From: Propionibacterium australiense
GTDB lineage: Bacteria > Actinomycetota > Actinomycetes > Propionibacteriales > Propionibacteriaceae
Reading direction: 5' to 3'
NCBI RefSeq assembly: GCF_003666605.1
Contig: NZ_RCIV01000013.1
Coordinates: forward strand, 16,301 to 80,300
DNA length: 64,000 bases
The notes beneath the pieces are model-generated. The model was not told where the DNA came from and did no database searches. It worked only from the letters and a program-made list of their open reading frames with translations. This document shows, one piece after another, positions 35,929 through 45,992 of this stretch (its first letter is position 1; each line of letters opens with the position of its first letter). The position numbers and the translations under genes are program-made.

Positions 35929-38900
35929 ATGACTGACGAAGCCCTGCGCCTTGGCCTCGACGTCGGCTCGACGACGGTGAAGGCCGTCGTCATGCGCGGT
36001 CACGAGATGCTCTTCAGCGATTACCGGCGTCACAACGCCGACGTTCGCGGCGAGATGAAGCGGCTCCTGCTTGACATCGGTGAGCAGTTCCCCGACGACA
36101 CCCTCAAGGTCGCCATGACCGGTTCGGGTGGTCTCGGTATCGCCCGCATGATGAACGTCAGCTTCATCCAGGAGGTCATCGCCGCGACCGAGGCGATCGA
36201 GGAGCTCGACCCGGACGTCGACGTCGTCATCGAGCTCGGCGGCGAGGACGCCAAGATCACCTATCTGCACCCGACTCCCGAGCAGCGCATGAACGGCACC
36301 TGCGCCGGCGGTACCGGCGCCTTCATCGACCAGATGGCCTCGCTGCTGCGCACCGACGCCGGCGGCCTCGACGAGCTCGCCGGCCGCTACGAGAACATCT
36401 ACCCGATCGCCTCGCGCTGCGGCGTGTTCGCCAAGACCGACGTGCAGCCGCTCATCAACCAGGGCGCCCGCCACGAGGACATCGCCGCCTCGGTTTTCCA
36501 GGCCGTCGCCACCCAGACCGTCGCCGGCCTGGCCTGCGGCCGCCCGATCCGCGGCAAGGTCATCTTCCTCGGCGGGCCGCTGCACTTCCTGCCCGAGCTG
36601 CGTGAGGCGTTCCGGCGGGTCCTCGGCGAGCACGTCCAGGACTACGTCACCCCCGCCGACGGCCAGCTGTACGTCGCGGTCGGCGCCGCCTTCCTCGCCG
36701 ACGGCCCGGCGCTCTCGCTGCGTCACCTCGCCGAGATGCTCGACGGGGCCGGCGAGTCGACGGTGGCGTCCAAGACGATGCGTCCGCTGTTCCTCGACGA
36801 GGCCGAGCGCGTCGAGTTCAACGAACGCCACTCGGTGATCGACATCGAGCAGGCCGACATGAGCCAGGCCGTCGGCGACCTCTACCTGGGTATCGACGCC
36901 GGCTCGACGACCATCAAGTCGGTCCTCATCGACGACGACGGCAAGATCGTCCACTCCAGCTACGACTCCAACCAGGGCGACCCGGTCAAGGCGGCCGTCG
37001 CCATCGCAAGGGACGTCATCGCGGCCCTGCCCGAGGGCTCCACGATCGCCCGCTCCTGCGTCACCGGCTACGGCGAGGACCTCGTCAGGACCGCCCTGCA
37101 CGCCGACGAGGGCGAGATCGAGACGATGGCCCACTTCCGTGCCGCCCAGGTCGTCTGCCCCGGCGTGACGAGCGTCATCGACATCGGCGGTCAGGACATG
37201 AAGTTCGTCCGGATCCGCGAGGGCGTCGTCGACTCCATCGCGGTCAACGAGGCCTGCTCGGCCGGCTGCGGTTCCTTCCTGCAGACCTTCGCCGAGACGA
37301 TGGGCACCGACGTACGCGACTTCGCCACGGTCGGCATGCAGGCCCAGGCCCCCGTCGACCTCGGCAGCCGCTGCACCGTGTTCATGAACTCCTCGGTCAA
37401 GCAGGCCCAGAAGGAGGGCGCCGGCATGGCCGACATCTCCGCCGGCCTGTCCTACTCGGTCGTGCGCAACGCCCTCTACAAGGTGATGAAGCTGCGCGAC
37501 ACGGGTGAGCTCGGCGACAAGGTCGTGGCCCAGGGCGGCACCTTCCTCAACAACGCCGTGCTGCGCGCCTTCGAGCTGCTGACCGGCGTCAAGGTCAAGC
37601 GCCCCAACATCTCCGGCCACATGGGCGCCTACGGGGCCGCGCTCATCGCCAAGGCCCACGCCGCGCCGGGCGACGTCTCGGCCATGATGAGCCGTGACCT
37701 CGAGGGTTTCTCGGTGGAGTCCAGCCAGCGCATCTGCAAGCTGTGCCAGAACCACTGCAAGCTCACCATCACGACCTTCGACGACGGCTCCCGCCAGGTC
37801 TCCGGCAACCGCTGCGAGCGCGGCGCCAGCCTCGACGCCAAGCCGAGGAAGAGCGAGATCCCCAATCTGTACGACTACAAGTACAAGCGGATGTTCGCCT
37901 ACCGCCGGCTCACCGACAAGAAGGTCACCCGCGGCGAGATCGGCATGCCCCGCGCGCTGGGCATGTACGAGGACTACCCGCTGTGGTTCACGATCTTCAC
38001 CCAGCTCGGCTTCAAGGTGCTCATCTCGGGGCGCTCCAACCACGACCTGTTCGAGTCGGGCATGGAGTCGATCGCCTCCGAGAACGTCTGCTACCCGGCG
38101 AAACTGGCGCACGGCCACATCGAGTGGCTGCTCGACCACGGCGTCAAGAACATCTGGATGCCCTGCGTCAGCTTCGAGCGCAAGGAGATCGCCGAGGCGG
38201 ACAACAGCTTCAACTGCCCGATCGTGGCCTTCTACCCGCAGGTCATTGAGAAGAACGTCGAGCGGCTGCGCGAGCCCGGCATCACCTTCATGGCCCCGTT
38301 CCTCAACCTGAACGACCCCGACAAGCTGGCGGAACGCCTGGTCGACGTCCTGTCCGGCTGGGACATCGGGCTGCCCGAGATGAGGGCCGCCGTCGCGGCC
38401 GGGTTCGAGGAACTCGACAAGGCGAAGGCCGACATCCGGGCCGAGGGCGACCGCGCCATGCAGTACATGATCGAGCACGACATGCGCGGCATCGTGCTGG
38501 CCGGCCGCCCCTACCACGTCGATCCCGAGATCAACCATGGCATCCCCGACCAGATCACGCAGCTGGGCATGGTCGTCCTCTCCGAGGACGCGCTGACCAA
38601 CGGCATGCGCAGCACCGGTTTCAACCGGCCCCTGCGCGTACGGGACCAGTGGGTGTACCACACCCGCCTCTACGAGGCCGCCGCCCAGGTGCGCGCCAAC
38701 CCGAGGCTCAACCTGGTGCAGCTGAACTCCTTCGGCTGCGGCGTCGACGCCGTCACCACCGACCAGGTCCAGGACATCCTCGAACAGGCCGGTGACATTT
38801 ACACCGTCCTCAAGATCGACGAGGTCTCCAACCTCGGTGCCGCCCGGATCCGGCTGCGCTCGCTGCGCGCCGCGTCCGCCGAACGCGAGGAGGTCTCGCG

Positions 38901-40335
38901 TGAGGTCGACACGACGATCCGGCCCGAGCAGCCGGACGAGCTCATCACGGTGCCGGCGAGCGCGACCCCGCCCTACACCAAGCAGATGCGCAAGACCCAC
39001 ACGGTCTACCTGCCGCAGATGTCCCCGATCCACTTCCAGGCCATCGAGCCGCTGTTCCGGCGCGCCGGCTACACGATGGAGCTGCTCGAGCACGCTACCC
39101 GCGAGGACATGGAGTGCGGCCTGAAGTACGTCAACAACGACGCCTGCTTCCCTGCGATCATGGTCATCGGCCAGCTCATCAACAAGTTCATCACCGGCGG
39201 CGCCGACCCCGACGCCTCCGTCGTGGCGATCTCCCAGACCGGCGGCATGTGCCGCGCGACGAACTACGTCGGCATGCTCCGCCGCGGGCTGAAGGCCGCC
39301 GGCTACGAGCAGGTGCCGGTGCTGGCCGTCTCGGCCCAGGGCCTGGAGTCCAACCCGGGCTTCAAACTGACCCCGACCCTCATCCACTCGGCGATCCAGG
39401 GCCTGGTCCTCATGGACCTGCTCCAGGAGGTGCTGCTGCGCGTCCGCCCCTACGAGCGCGAGGAGGGCTCGGCGATGCGGCTCTACGGGCGCTGGAACAC
39501 CCTGGTGCGCGAGTTCATGGCCGACCCGTCGTTCTCGCCCACCGAGGGCCGCAAGCTCGGGTTCAAGTGGCTGTGCCGCCAGATGGTCAGGGAGTTCGAT
39601 GAGCTGCCGCTGCTCGACATCCCCCGCAAGCCGCGCGTGGGCGTCGTCGGCGAGATCCTCGTGAAGTTCCAGCCGGACGCCAACAACAACGTCATCGGCG
39701 TCATCGAGGACGAGGGCTGCGAGGCCGTCATGCCGGGCCTCATGGGCTTCTTCCTGCAGTCGCTGGAGACCGGGCAGTGGCGCTACGAGAACTTCGGTCT
39801 CGACAAGACCGGACGCCACGTCAAGAAGATGCTGCTGTGGTACATCGAGCAGCTCCAGAAGACCGCCCACAAGGCCCTGGCCGGCGCGAACGGCAAGTTC
39901 GAGGTGCCCGAGCGGATCCACGACATGGCCACGCGCGCCCAGCGGGTCATCTCGCTCGGCACCCAGGCCGGTGAGGGCTGGCTGCTCGTCGCCGAGATGA
40001 TGCACCTCATCGAGCACGGCACGCCGAACATCATCTGCGCCCAGCCGTTCGCCTGCCTGCCCAACCACGTGGTCGGGCGCGGCATGTTCAAGACGCTGCG
40101 CGAACTGTACCCGCAGGCCAACATCACCTCGATCGACTACGATCCCGGCGCCTCCGAGGTCAACCAGCTCAACCGCATCAAGCTGATGATCGCCACCGCC
40201 TTCAAGAACGAGAAGACCGTCGGCCTGAGGCAGTGGCAGTCGGACTTCGACACGGCCTCCCCGCTCGACGCCGCCTCCCCGGCGAGCCCGGACATCCGCG
40301 TCGACGACGGCAGCTCCGTGGGTTCGCGGGTCTGA
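35929..40335 (+). CDS. acyl-CoA dehydratase activase, large fused form (BadF/BadG + DUF2229)
   Basis: 1468 aa from the ATG at 35929 (GAAGGAG 7 nt upstream). Two BadF/BadG/BcrA/BcrD ATPase domains come first: one from LGLDVGSTTVKAVVMRG (residue 6) with CAGGTGAFIDQM near 126, and a second from YLGIDAGSTTIKSVLIDDD (near 321) with EACSAGCGSF near 442, which carries the cysteine that in HgdC-type activators binds the inter-subunit [4Fe-4S] cluster. CKLCQNHCKL near 605 is a likely further metal site. The rest (about 650-1468) is DUF2229 and HgdB-like sequence. HgdC proteins use ATP to inject an electron into 2-hydroxyacyl-CoA dehydratases. No separate dehydratase is encoded here, so this fused form may serve elsewhere or act alone. 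Expect O2 sensitivity. Confidence 0.92.
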   Translation: MTDEALRLGLDVGSTTVKAVVMRGHEMLFSDYRRHNADVRGEMKRLLLDIGEQFPDDTLKVAMTGSGGLGIARMMNVSFIQEVIAATEAIEELDPDVDVVIELGGEDAKITYLHPTPEQRMNGTCAGGTGAFIDQMASLLRTDAGGLDELAGRYENIYPIASRCGVFAKTDVQPLINQGARHEDIAASVFQAVATQTVAGLACGRPIRGKVIFLGGPLHFLPELREAFRRVLGEHVQDYVTPADGQLYVAVGAAFLADGPALSLRHLAEMLDGAGESTVASKTMRPLFLDEAERVEFNERHSVIDIEQADMSQAVGDLYLGIDAGSTTIKSVLIDDDGKIVHSSYDSNQGDPVKAAVAIARDVIAALPEGSTIARSCVTGYGEDLVRTALHADEGEIETMAHFRAAQVVCPGVTSVIDIGGQDMKFVRIREGVVDSIAVNEACSAGCGSFLQTFAETMGTDVRDFATVGMQAQAPVDLGSRCTVFMNSSVKQAQKEGAGMADISAGLSYSVVRNALYKVMKLRDTGELGDKVVAQGGTFLNNAVLRAFELLTGVKVKRPNISGHMGAYGAALIAKAHAAPGDVSAMMSRDLEGFSVESSQRICKLCQNHCKLTITTFDDGSRQVSGNRCERGASLDAKPRKSEIPNLYDYKYKRMFAYRRLTDKKVTRGEIGMPRALGMYEDYPLWFTIFTQLGFKVLISGRSNHDLFESGMESIASENVCYPAKLAHGHIEWLLDHGVKNIWMPCVSFERKEIAEADNSFNCPIVAFYPQVIEKNVERLREPGITFMAPFLNLNDPDKLAERLVDVLSGWDIGLPEMRAAVAAGFEELDKAKADIRAEGDRAMQYMIEHDMRGIVLAGRPYHVDPEINHGIPDQITQLGMVVLSEDALTNGMRSTGFNRPLRVRDQWVYHTRLYEAAAQVRANPRLNLVQLNSFGCGVDAVTTDQVQDILEQAGDIYTVLKIDEVSNLGAARIRLRSLRAASAEREEVSREVDTTIRPEQPDELITVPASATPPYTKQMRKTHTVYLPQMSPIHFQAIEPLFRRAGYTMELLEHATREDMECGLKYVNNDACFPAIMVIGQLINKFITGGADPDASVVAISQTGGMCRATNYVGMLRRGLKAAGYEQVPVLAVSAQGLESNPGFKLTPTLIHSAIQGLVLMDLLQEVLLRVRPYEREEGSAMRLYGRWNTLVREFMADPSFSPTEGRKLGFKWLCRQMVREFDELPLLDIPRKPRVGVVGEILVKFQPDANNNVIGVIEDEGCEAVMPGLMGFFLQSLETGQWRYENFGLDKTGRHVKKMLLWYIEQLQKTAHKALAGANGKFEVPERIHDMATRAQRVISLGTQAGEGWLLVAEMMHLIEHGTPNIICAQPFACLPNHVVGRGMFKTLRELYPQANITSIDYDPGASEVNQLNRIKLMIATAFKNEKTVGLRQWQSDFDTASPLDAASPASPDIRVDDGSSVGSRV

Positions 40336-40412
40336 GCGCAGGCCGTTCGGTGCCCCGGCACCGCCGGGCGGCTGCCGCGGGGCAGCCCGGGGACGTCCTG
40401 TCACCCGTCCCG

Positions 40413-40433
40413 GCCCCGGGAAACGCCCGGGGC
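40413..40433. terminator. short hairpin between convergent activase and flavoprotein genes
   Basis: GCCCCGGG (40413-40420) and CCCGGGGC (40426-40433) pair around a 5-nt AAACG loop, placed between the two convergent stops, so it can terminate both. No T-tract. Confidence 0.5.
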
Positions 40434-40439
40434 GGTGGC

Positions 40440-42032
40440 TCAGTGCTGGTCCGACGGTTTCTCGACGGCGCTGCTGCGCACGCGCAGGCGGCCGTCCTCG
40501 TCCAGCCTGATGCGGATGGTCCGCACCCACTTCTCGCTGCTGCCCGGGTGATCGGCGCGACGGTGCCAGCCGCGTGACTCGGGGCGGGCCTTGGCGGCGG
40601 CGAGGACGGCGGAACCGGTCAGCCGCAGGTTCGTCGCCGACAGCGCCGGGCCGCTGAACGGTGCTCCGGTCGGCATCGTGACGAGCCCGTCTGCGGCGCG
40701 CGCCAGCTCGGTGTGCTCGCGCAGGAGGCCGGCGGCCTGCCCGGCCCGGGTGATGCGCTGCCGGGCGGCGGCGGGCACGCAGCCACCCGGTTCCCGACCG
40801 ACGGGTTCGCCCGGCTCGTCGAACGAGCCGGCCGTGCGGGCCAGGTGGGCTCCGACGGTGAAGCCGCCGACGAGGGCCTCGATGAGTCCCGCGTCCGGCG
40901 GACCGGCCGCGCCGCGGGCCCCGGTGCAGGCGGCCTCGCCGGCCGCGTACAGGCCGGGGACGCTGCTCGCGCCGTCAAGGTCGACGCTGATGCCGCCGAT
41001 CATCGTCTGCACGGCGGGGCGGACCGGTATCGGCGTGCGCGTCGGATCGATCCCGCGGGCACGGCAGGCTGCCAGCGTGGCGGACAGGGGAGGGGAGTCC
41101 CAGGTCAGCGCGCCGAGGCGGGTGCCGTCCAGGAAGAGCCGCTGACCGGTGCGGCTGGCCAACCAGTCGTGGATCGCCATCGCCAGTTCCTCGGCGGGCG
41201 TCTCGTCCCCGCCGAACTCGGTCAGCGCGGGGCGGCCCTGCGCGTCGACGAGCCGGGCGCCGGCCAAGCGCAGCTCGCGTCCCAGAGGAATCGCCGGGTC
41301 GAGGGGGATGGCCAGCCCGGCGGGCAGGTCGACAGCGGTCGGGACGTAGGCGGTGAACTCCATGTCGCGCAGCTCGGCGCCGGCGCGCAGCGCCATCGCG
41401 GCGGCATCGCCGGTGGCGGTCGGCGGGGCGGCCGTGCGGGCCCAGAACTGCTGGGCGCCGCCGCCGGCCAGCAGGAGGACGGGCGCCAGATAGTCCCCGA
41501 TCGTCCCATCGGTCCCCATCGCGCGCAGCCCCGCGACGGCGCCGCGGTCATCGGTGAGGATGTCGATGCCGCGGGTACCGGTCTCGATCAGCAGGCTCGA
41601 ACCCAGGCGCCCGGCCATGGCGCGCACCAACGCCGTGAGGCTGCGCTGCACCCGGTAGCCGTTCGTCTCGTAGCGACCGGTCCGCAGGGCGTCGGCGCGC
41701 TCGATGAACTCCATGACCTTGGCGTGGACCAGTGGCGCGGTCACCAGCAGCTGCCGCAGCGCCTTCCTGTCTGCGAGGCCGAACCCCCTTGCCGGCGCGT
41801 TCTCGTCGTCCTCCTGCCCGAAGCCGGCCGCGAGGTGCCCGGTGGAGATCGCGGTGGCCGAGTCGAGCAGTGTCCCGCCGGTCAGCAGGATCGTGTCGAC
41901 GCCCGCATCGGCCAGCTGCATGGCGGCGGTCAGCCCCGCGGCGCCTGCGCCGAGGACCACGACACGGGCCCGCCGCACCCAACCGGGCGAGTCCGTGCCG
42001 AGCTGCCGCGCTGATCGCATCGTCGCCGCCAT
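40440..42032 (-). CDS. FAD-dependent oxidoreductase, NadB/SdhA-like, with altered active site
   Basis: 530 aa from the ATG at 42032 (GGAGG site). The flavin Rossmann motif VVVLGAGAAGLTAAMQLADAG is at about 25-45 and PGLYAAGEAACTGARGAAG near 420-438, and the length and order match L-aspartate oxidase (NadB, first step of NAD synthesis) and fumarate reductase flavoproteins. But the residues that bind and protonate the dicarboxylate are changed: the HPTAL block reads VPTAV, the HYxxGG block reads QTMIGG, and the GANRLASNSL block reads GAAGPPDAGL. Neither nadA nor nadC is beside it. The substrate may therefore not be aspartate or fumarate. The first half keeps the SAT.STGHLAAGFGQ loop equivalent to the FAD-covering loop. 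Confidence 0.82.
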   Translation of the reverse strand: MAATMRSARQLGTDSPGWVRRARVVVLGAGAAGLTAAMQLADAGVDTILLTGGTLLDSATAISTGHLAAGFGQEDDENAPARGFGLADRKALRQLLVTAPLVHAKVMEFIERADALRTGRYETNGYRVQRSLTALVRAMAGRLGSSLLIETGTRGIDILTDDRGAVAGLRAMGTDGTIGDYLAPVLLLAGGGAQQFWARTAAPPTATGDAAAMALRAGAELRDMEFTAYVPTAVDLPAGLAIPLDPAIPLGRELRLAGARLVDAQGRPALTEFGGDETPAEELAMAIHDWLASRTGQRLFLDGTRLGALTWDSPPLSATLAACRARGIDPTRTPIPVRPAVQTMIGGISVDLDGASSVPGLYAAGEAACTGARGAAGPPDAGLIEALVGGFTVGAHLARTAGSFDEPGEPVGREPGGCVPAAARQRITRAGQAAGLLREHTELARAADGLVTMPTGAPFSGPALSATNLRLTGSAVLAAAKARPESRGWHRRADHPGSSEKWVRTIRIRLDEDGRLRVRSSAVEKPSDQH

Positions 42033-42161
42033 TGGCCCACCTCCTGGAGAAGTGCCGTCGCAGTTCAGCATGCCACGGGGAACCCCTTGCCCAGGAAGCG
42101 ACACCGGCAGTGACACAATGGGCCCACACCGTTGAGTCGTCGACGACCACCAGGAGTTCTC

Positions 42162-42605
42162 ATGCGCATCGCCTTCGGCGCGGATCATGCCGGCTACGAA
42201 CTGAAGGGGCGTCTCGTCGAGTACGTCCGCTCCAAGGGCCACGAGGTCATCGACGTGGGTACCCACGGCCCGGACAGCGTCGACTATCCCTCGTTCGGCA
42301 GGGCCGCGGCGCAGCAGGTCCTCGACGGCGCGGCAGAGCTCGCCGTCCTCGTGTGCGGCACCGGTGTCGGCATCGGGATGAGTGCCGGCAAGATGCCCGG
42401 CATCCGCTGCGCGATGGTCTCCGAGCCCTACTCGGCACGCCTGGCCCGTCAGCACAACGACGCCAATGTGCTGGCGATCGGTTCGCGCGTCCTCGGCCCC
42501 GGCCTGGCCGAGATGATCGTCGACGAGTTCCTCCAGACCGCGTTCGAGGGCGGGCGCCACGCCCGGCGGGTCGGCATGATCGAGCAGTCCGGCGGGGAGA
42601 ACTGA
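42162..42605 (+). CDS. rpiB: ribose-5-phosphate isomerase B
   Basis: 147 aa from the ATG at 42162 with an AGGAG site. RpiB/LacAB family: MRIAFGADHAGYELKGRL (phosphate and ring-opening Asp-His), the catalytic Cys in VCGTGVGIGMSAGK near residue 66, RCAMVSEPYSARLARQHNDANVLAIGSRVLG near 86-115. It interconverts ribose 5-phosphate and ribulose 5-phosphate in the pentose phosphate pathway. A LacA/LacB galactose-6-phosphate isomerase would be the other reading, but those come as pairs and none of the tagatose pathway is here. It stands as a single gene, with pntA starting about 95 nt later. Confidence 0.93.
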   Translation: MRIAFGADHAGYELKGRLVEYVRSKGHEVIDVGTHGPDSVDYPSFGRAAAQQVLDGAAELAVLVCGTGVGIGMSAGKMPGIRCAMVSEPYSARLARQHNDANVLAIGSRVLGPGLAEMIVDEFLQTAFEGGRHARRVGMIEQSGGEN

Positions 42606-42685
42606 CCGGCGGGAGTGGTTGCCGGTGGGCGAAACCGCTGACCGCCCGGACGCAACCCACTGGCCCGAAAACGGTGCGAAGCGAC

Positions 42686-42691
42686 TATGGT
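42686..42691 (+). promoter_or_regulatory. -10 element of a probable leaderless promoter for pntAB
   Basis: TATGGT ends 7 nt before the ATG at 42699 and contains the competing ATG at 42687. The position supports 42699 as the true start. Confidence 0.4.
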
Positions 42692-42698
42692 CAGGGCT

Positions 42699-44252
42699 AT
42701 GAGAATTGGTATACCAAGGGAGTCGTTGCCCGGTGAACAACGGGTCGCGGCAACACCCAAGACGGTTCCACAGCTCATCAAGCTGGGTTACAGCGTCGTA
42801 GTCGAGCAGGGCGCGGGTGAACGCGCCTCCTACCTGGACGATGAATACGAGGCGGCGGGCGCCGGGCTGGTCGACACGGAGACGGTGTGGGCCAGCGATG
42901 TCGTCATGGCCGTCAACGAGCCGAGCGTCGAGGAACTGGGCATGATGCGGCCCGGCGCGACGCTCATCACCTTCCTCCACCCACGAGCCAATCCGGACCT
43001 GGTCGAGGCCCTCCAGAAGGCCGGCGTCACCGGCCTGAGCATGGACATGGTGCCCCGCATCTCCCGAGCTCAGGCCATGGATGCCCTGAGCTCAACCGCC
43101 AGCATCGCCGGCTACCGCGCCGTTGTCGAGTCCGCCTACGCGTACGGCAAGACCTTCGCCGGCCAGGTCACCGCGGCAGGCAAGACGGCCCCGGCGAAGG
43201 TCCTCGTCGTCGGCACCGGTGTCGCGGGCCTGGCGGCGGTCGGTGCCGCCAAGTCCATGGGCGCCGAGGTCTTCGCCACCGACGTCCGGCCCGAGACGGC
43301 CGAGCAGGTCGAGTCGATGGGCGGCACCTTCCTGCACGTCCGCGCCGCGGCCGACGATCAGGGCGTCAGCGCCGACGGCTACGCCAAGGAGACCTCCGAG
43401 GATTACAACAAGCGGGCCGCCGAGCTCTACGCCGAGCAGTGCGAGAAGGTCGACATCATCATCCTCACGGCCGCCATCCCCGGCAAGCCCAGCCCGAAGC
43501 TCATCACGGCCGACATGGTCGCCTCGATGAAGTCCGGCTCGGTCATCGTCGACATGGCCGCCCTCGGCGGCGGCAACTGCGTGCTCACCCGCCCGGGCGA
43601 GGAGTACACGACCGACAACGGCATCCACATCATCGGCTACACCGACATGGCCAGCCGGCTGCCCGCCCAGGCCAGCCAGATGTACGCCATGAACATGGTG
43701 AACCTGGCCAGGCTGGCCACCCCGGGCAAGGACGGCCTGCTCGTCATCGACTTCGACGACGAGGTGCTGCGCAATATGACGGTGACCCGCGACGGCGAGA
43801 TCACCTTCCCGCCGCCGCCGATCCAGGTCTCGGCGGCTCCGGCCGCCTCGGCCGGCCAGGCCGGGCCGGAGCCGGAACCGGAGAAGCCCAAGAAGGAACG
43901 GCCCTGGTGGTTCCTGCTGCTCGTCGTCGGCCTGCTGTCCGTGGTGCTCATCGCCCTGCTGACCTTCGCGCCGGGCAGCTTCGTCAGCCTGTTCGGCACC
44001 TTCGCCCTGGCCTGCGTCGTGGGCTACTACGTGGTGTGGAACGTCTCGCACGCACTGCACACCCCCCTGATGAGCGTCACCAACGCCATCAGCGGCATCA
44101 TCATCGTCGGCGCGCTGATGCAGCTGCCCAAGGACAACATGGCGATCACGATCATCGCGGCCCTGGGCGTGCTCGTCGCGTCGATCAACATCTTCGGCGG
44201 CTTCTCGGTCACACGCCGGATGCTCAACATGTTCAGGAAGGGTGATCGCTGA
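42699..44252 (+). CDS. pntA: NAD(P) transhydrogenase, alpha subunit
   Basis: 517 aa. PntAB couples hydride transfer between NADH and NADP+ to proton flow, making NADPH. The N-terminal half is the NAD-binding domain I, starting [21 protein letters not shown], with [20 protein letters not shown] and the Rossmann motif [20 protein letters not shown] near 170. After a Pro/Ala/Glu hinge with KPKKERPWW, four membrane helices follow from about residue 405. Domains I and part of II are thus in one chain, as in E. coli PntA and unlike the split forms of many bacteria. The ATG at 42699 follows a TATGGT element at 7 nt. Its stop overlaps the pntB start as TGATG. Confidence 0.95.
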   Translation: MRIGIPRESLPGEQRVAATPKTVPQLIKLGYSVVVEQGAGERASYLDDEYEAAGAGLVDTETVWASDVVMAVNEPSVEELGMMRPGATLITFLHPRANPDLVEALQKAGVTGLSMDMVPRISRAQAMDALSSTASIAGYRAVVESAYAYGKTFAGQVTAAGKTAPAKVLVVGTGVAGLAAVGAAKSMGAEVFATDVRPETAEQVESMGGTFLHVRAAADDQGVSADGYAKETSEDYNKRAAELYAEQCEKVDIIILTAAIPGKPSPKLITADMVASMKSGSVIVDMAALGGGNCVLTRPGEEYTTDNGIHIIGYTDMASRLPAQASQMYAMNMVNLARLATPGKDGLLVIDFDDEVLRNMTVTRDGEITFPPPPIQVSAAPAASAGQAGPEPEPEKPKKERPWWFLLLVVGLLSVVLIALLTFAPGSFVSLFGTFALACVVGYYVVWNVSHALHTPLMSVTNAISGIIIVGALMQLPKDNMAITIIAALGVLVASINIFGGFSVTRRMLNMFRKGDR

Positions 44253-45640
44253 TGGCTCTCCTTCAAGCGAGCATCGCCAACTTCACGCAGGCCACCTACA
44301 TCATCTCGGGCCTGCTGTTCATCCTCGCCCTCGTCGGGCTGAGCAGGCACGAGACGGCCAAGCGGGGCAATGTCTTCGGCATCCTCGGCATGACCCTGGC
44401 ACTCATCGCCTCGATCGTCGCGGTGGCCAGCGGCGAGACGAAGGCCATCGCCTGGGTGCTCCTCATCATCGCCATGGTCATCGGCGCCGCGATCGGGCTG
44501 TGGAAGGCCGCCAAGGTCGAGATGACCGGCATGCCCGAGCTGGTCGCCCAGCTGCACAGCTTCGTCGGCCTGGCCGCCGTCCTGGTGGGCATCAACGCGT
44601 TCATCGAGGAGCCGGACGCCCCCGCCTTCCAGATGTACGAGATGTGGATCGGCGTCTTCATCGGTGCCGTCACCTTCACCGGGTCGATCGTCGCCTGGGG
44701 CAAGCTCGCCGGCAGGATCAAGTCGGCGCCGCTGACCCTGCCCGGGCGCAACTGGCTCAACCTGGGCGGCCTCATCGCGATCATCGCCTTCGGCGTCTGG
44801 TTCGCCAACGGGGGCGGCTGGTTCCCGCTCATCATGCTGACGATCCTGTCGCTGCTGCTCGGCGTCCACCTGGTCGCGGCGATCGGCGGCGCCGACATGC
44901 CGGTCGTCATCTCGATGCTGAACAGCTACTCCGGCTGGGCGGCCGCCTTCAGCGGCTTCAGCCTCCAGCTGCCGGTCCTCATCGTCACCGGTGCCCTGGT
45001 CGGCGCGTCCGGCGCCATCCTGTCGTACATCATGTGCAAGGCGATGAACCGGAACTTCGTCTCGGTCATCCTGGGCGGCTTCGGTCAGGACAGCGCCGGG
45101 CCGGGCGAGGGTCCCGAGGGCGAGATCACCGAGCTCGACACGGCCGGAGTCGCCGATCTGCTCAGGGCCTCCACCTCGGTCATCATCACGCCCGGCTACG
45201 GCATGGCGGTCTCGCAGGCCCAGGCCCCGGTCGCCGAGCTCGTCCGCAAGCTGAAGAACCATGACGTCGAGGTGCGGTTCGGCATCCACCCGGTGGCGGG
45301 CCGCCTGCCCGGGCACATGAACGTGCTGCTGGCCGAGGCCCACGTTCCGTATGACATCGTCCTGGAGATGGACGAGATCAACGACGACTTCGACACGACC
45401 GACGTCGTACTCGTCATCGGCGCCAATGACACCGTCAACCCCGCAGCCATGGAGAAGGGCACCCCGATCTCTGGCATGCCGGTCCTGCACGTGTGGGAGG
45501 CCGGCCGGGTCGTCGTCTTCAAACGCGGCATGAGCGCCGGCTACGCCGGTGTCCAGAACCCGCTGTTCTTCAACGAGAACACGGTGATGTGCTTCGGTGA
45601 CGCGAAGGAGTCGATCAACGCCATCAACGCCGCCCTGTGA
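44252..45640 (+). CDS. pntB: NAD(P) transhydrogenase, beta subunit
   Basis: 462 aa, full length. About eight or nine membrane helices make the proton path (residues 10-260), with [51 protein letters not shown] in the middle as in all PntB proteins. The NADP-binding domain III follows from about residue 290, with [16 protein letters not shown] and [22 protein letters not shown], the [10 protein letters not shown] loop and the final [16 protein letters not shown]. It is translationally coupled to pntA, and a strong hairpin closes the operon. Confidence 0.96.
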   Translation: MALLQASIANFTQATYIISGLLFILALVGLSRHETAKRGNVFGILGMTLALIASIVAVASGETKAIAWVLLIIAMVIGAAIGLWKAAKVEMTGMPELVAQLHSFVGLAAVLVGINAFIEEPDAPAFQMYEMWIGVFIGAVTFTGSIVAWGKLAGRIKSAPLTLPGRNWLNLGGLIAIIAFGVWFANGGGWFPLIMLTILSLLLGVHLVAAIGGADMPVVISMLNSYSGWAAAFSGFSLQLPVLIVTGALVGASGAILSYIMCKAMNRNFVSVILGGFGQDSAGPGEGPEGEITELDTAGVADLLRASTSVIITPGYGMAVSQAQAPVAELVRKLKNHDVEVRFGIHPVAGRLPGHMNVLLAEAHVPYDIVLEMDEINDDFDTTDVVLVIGANDTVNPAAMEKGTPISGMPVLHVWEAGRVVVFKRGMSAGYAGVQNPLFFNENTVMCFGDAKESINAINAAL

Positions 45641-45661
45641 CGAACGTCCGGCGCTGGGTGA

Positions 45662-45692
45662 GGGGCCGGTCACCCCGGTGGTGACCGGCCCC
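45662..45692 (+). terminator. terminator of pntAB
   Basis: A 12-bp stem (45662-45673 with 45681-45692, GGGGCCGGTCAC and its complement) and 7-nt loop, 22 nt after the pntB stop. The rest of the 350-bp stretch up to 45992 holds only the upstream region of the LacI gene; no other gene is visible. Confidence 0.7.
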
Positions 45693-45992
45693 GTCCGTGC
45701 CAGAGGCGCAACCGGAGCTTCGTCTTGGCATCGACGAGAACCCGGACCGGAGTAGTCGACAGGCACCGGGATACCGGCGCCGTCAGGGTGCGTACCGTAC
45801 CGGCGCGGTTCATGCGTCCGGTGCGCATGGGTGACCGGCCGAGGCGTCATGGGTGGGGCCGGGTTGCCGCGCAGCGGCCCAGGAGATCTGGGCCAAGCCG
45901 ACCAGTTCTCACGACTGAAGTGGGACAATTTCGAGGTGAGCAACCCCAAGAAGACCAGGACAACAGGCGTGCGGGGCCACCGTTCGGACCGT

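Noticed and set aside
35902..40530. Very long minus-strand open frame (about 1540 codons) opposite the activase gene.
   Set aside because: Same artefact; the plus-strand frame has the conserved ATPase motifs, ribosome site and promoter.
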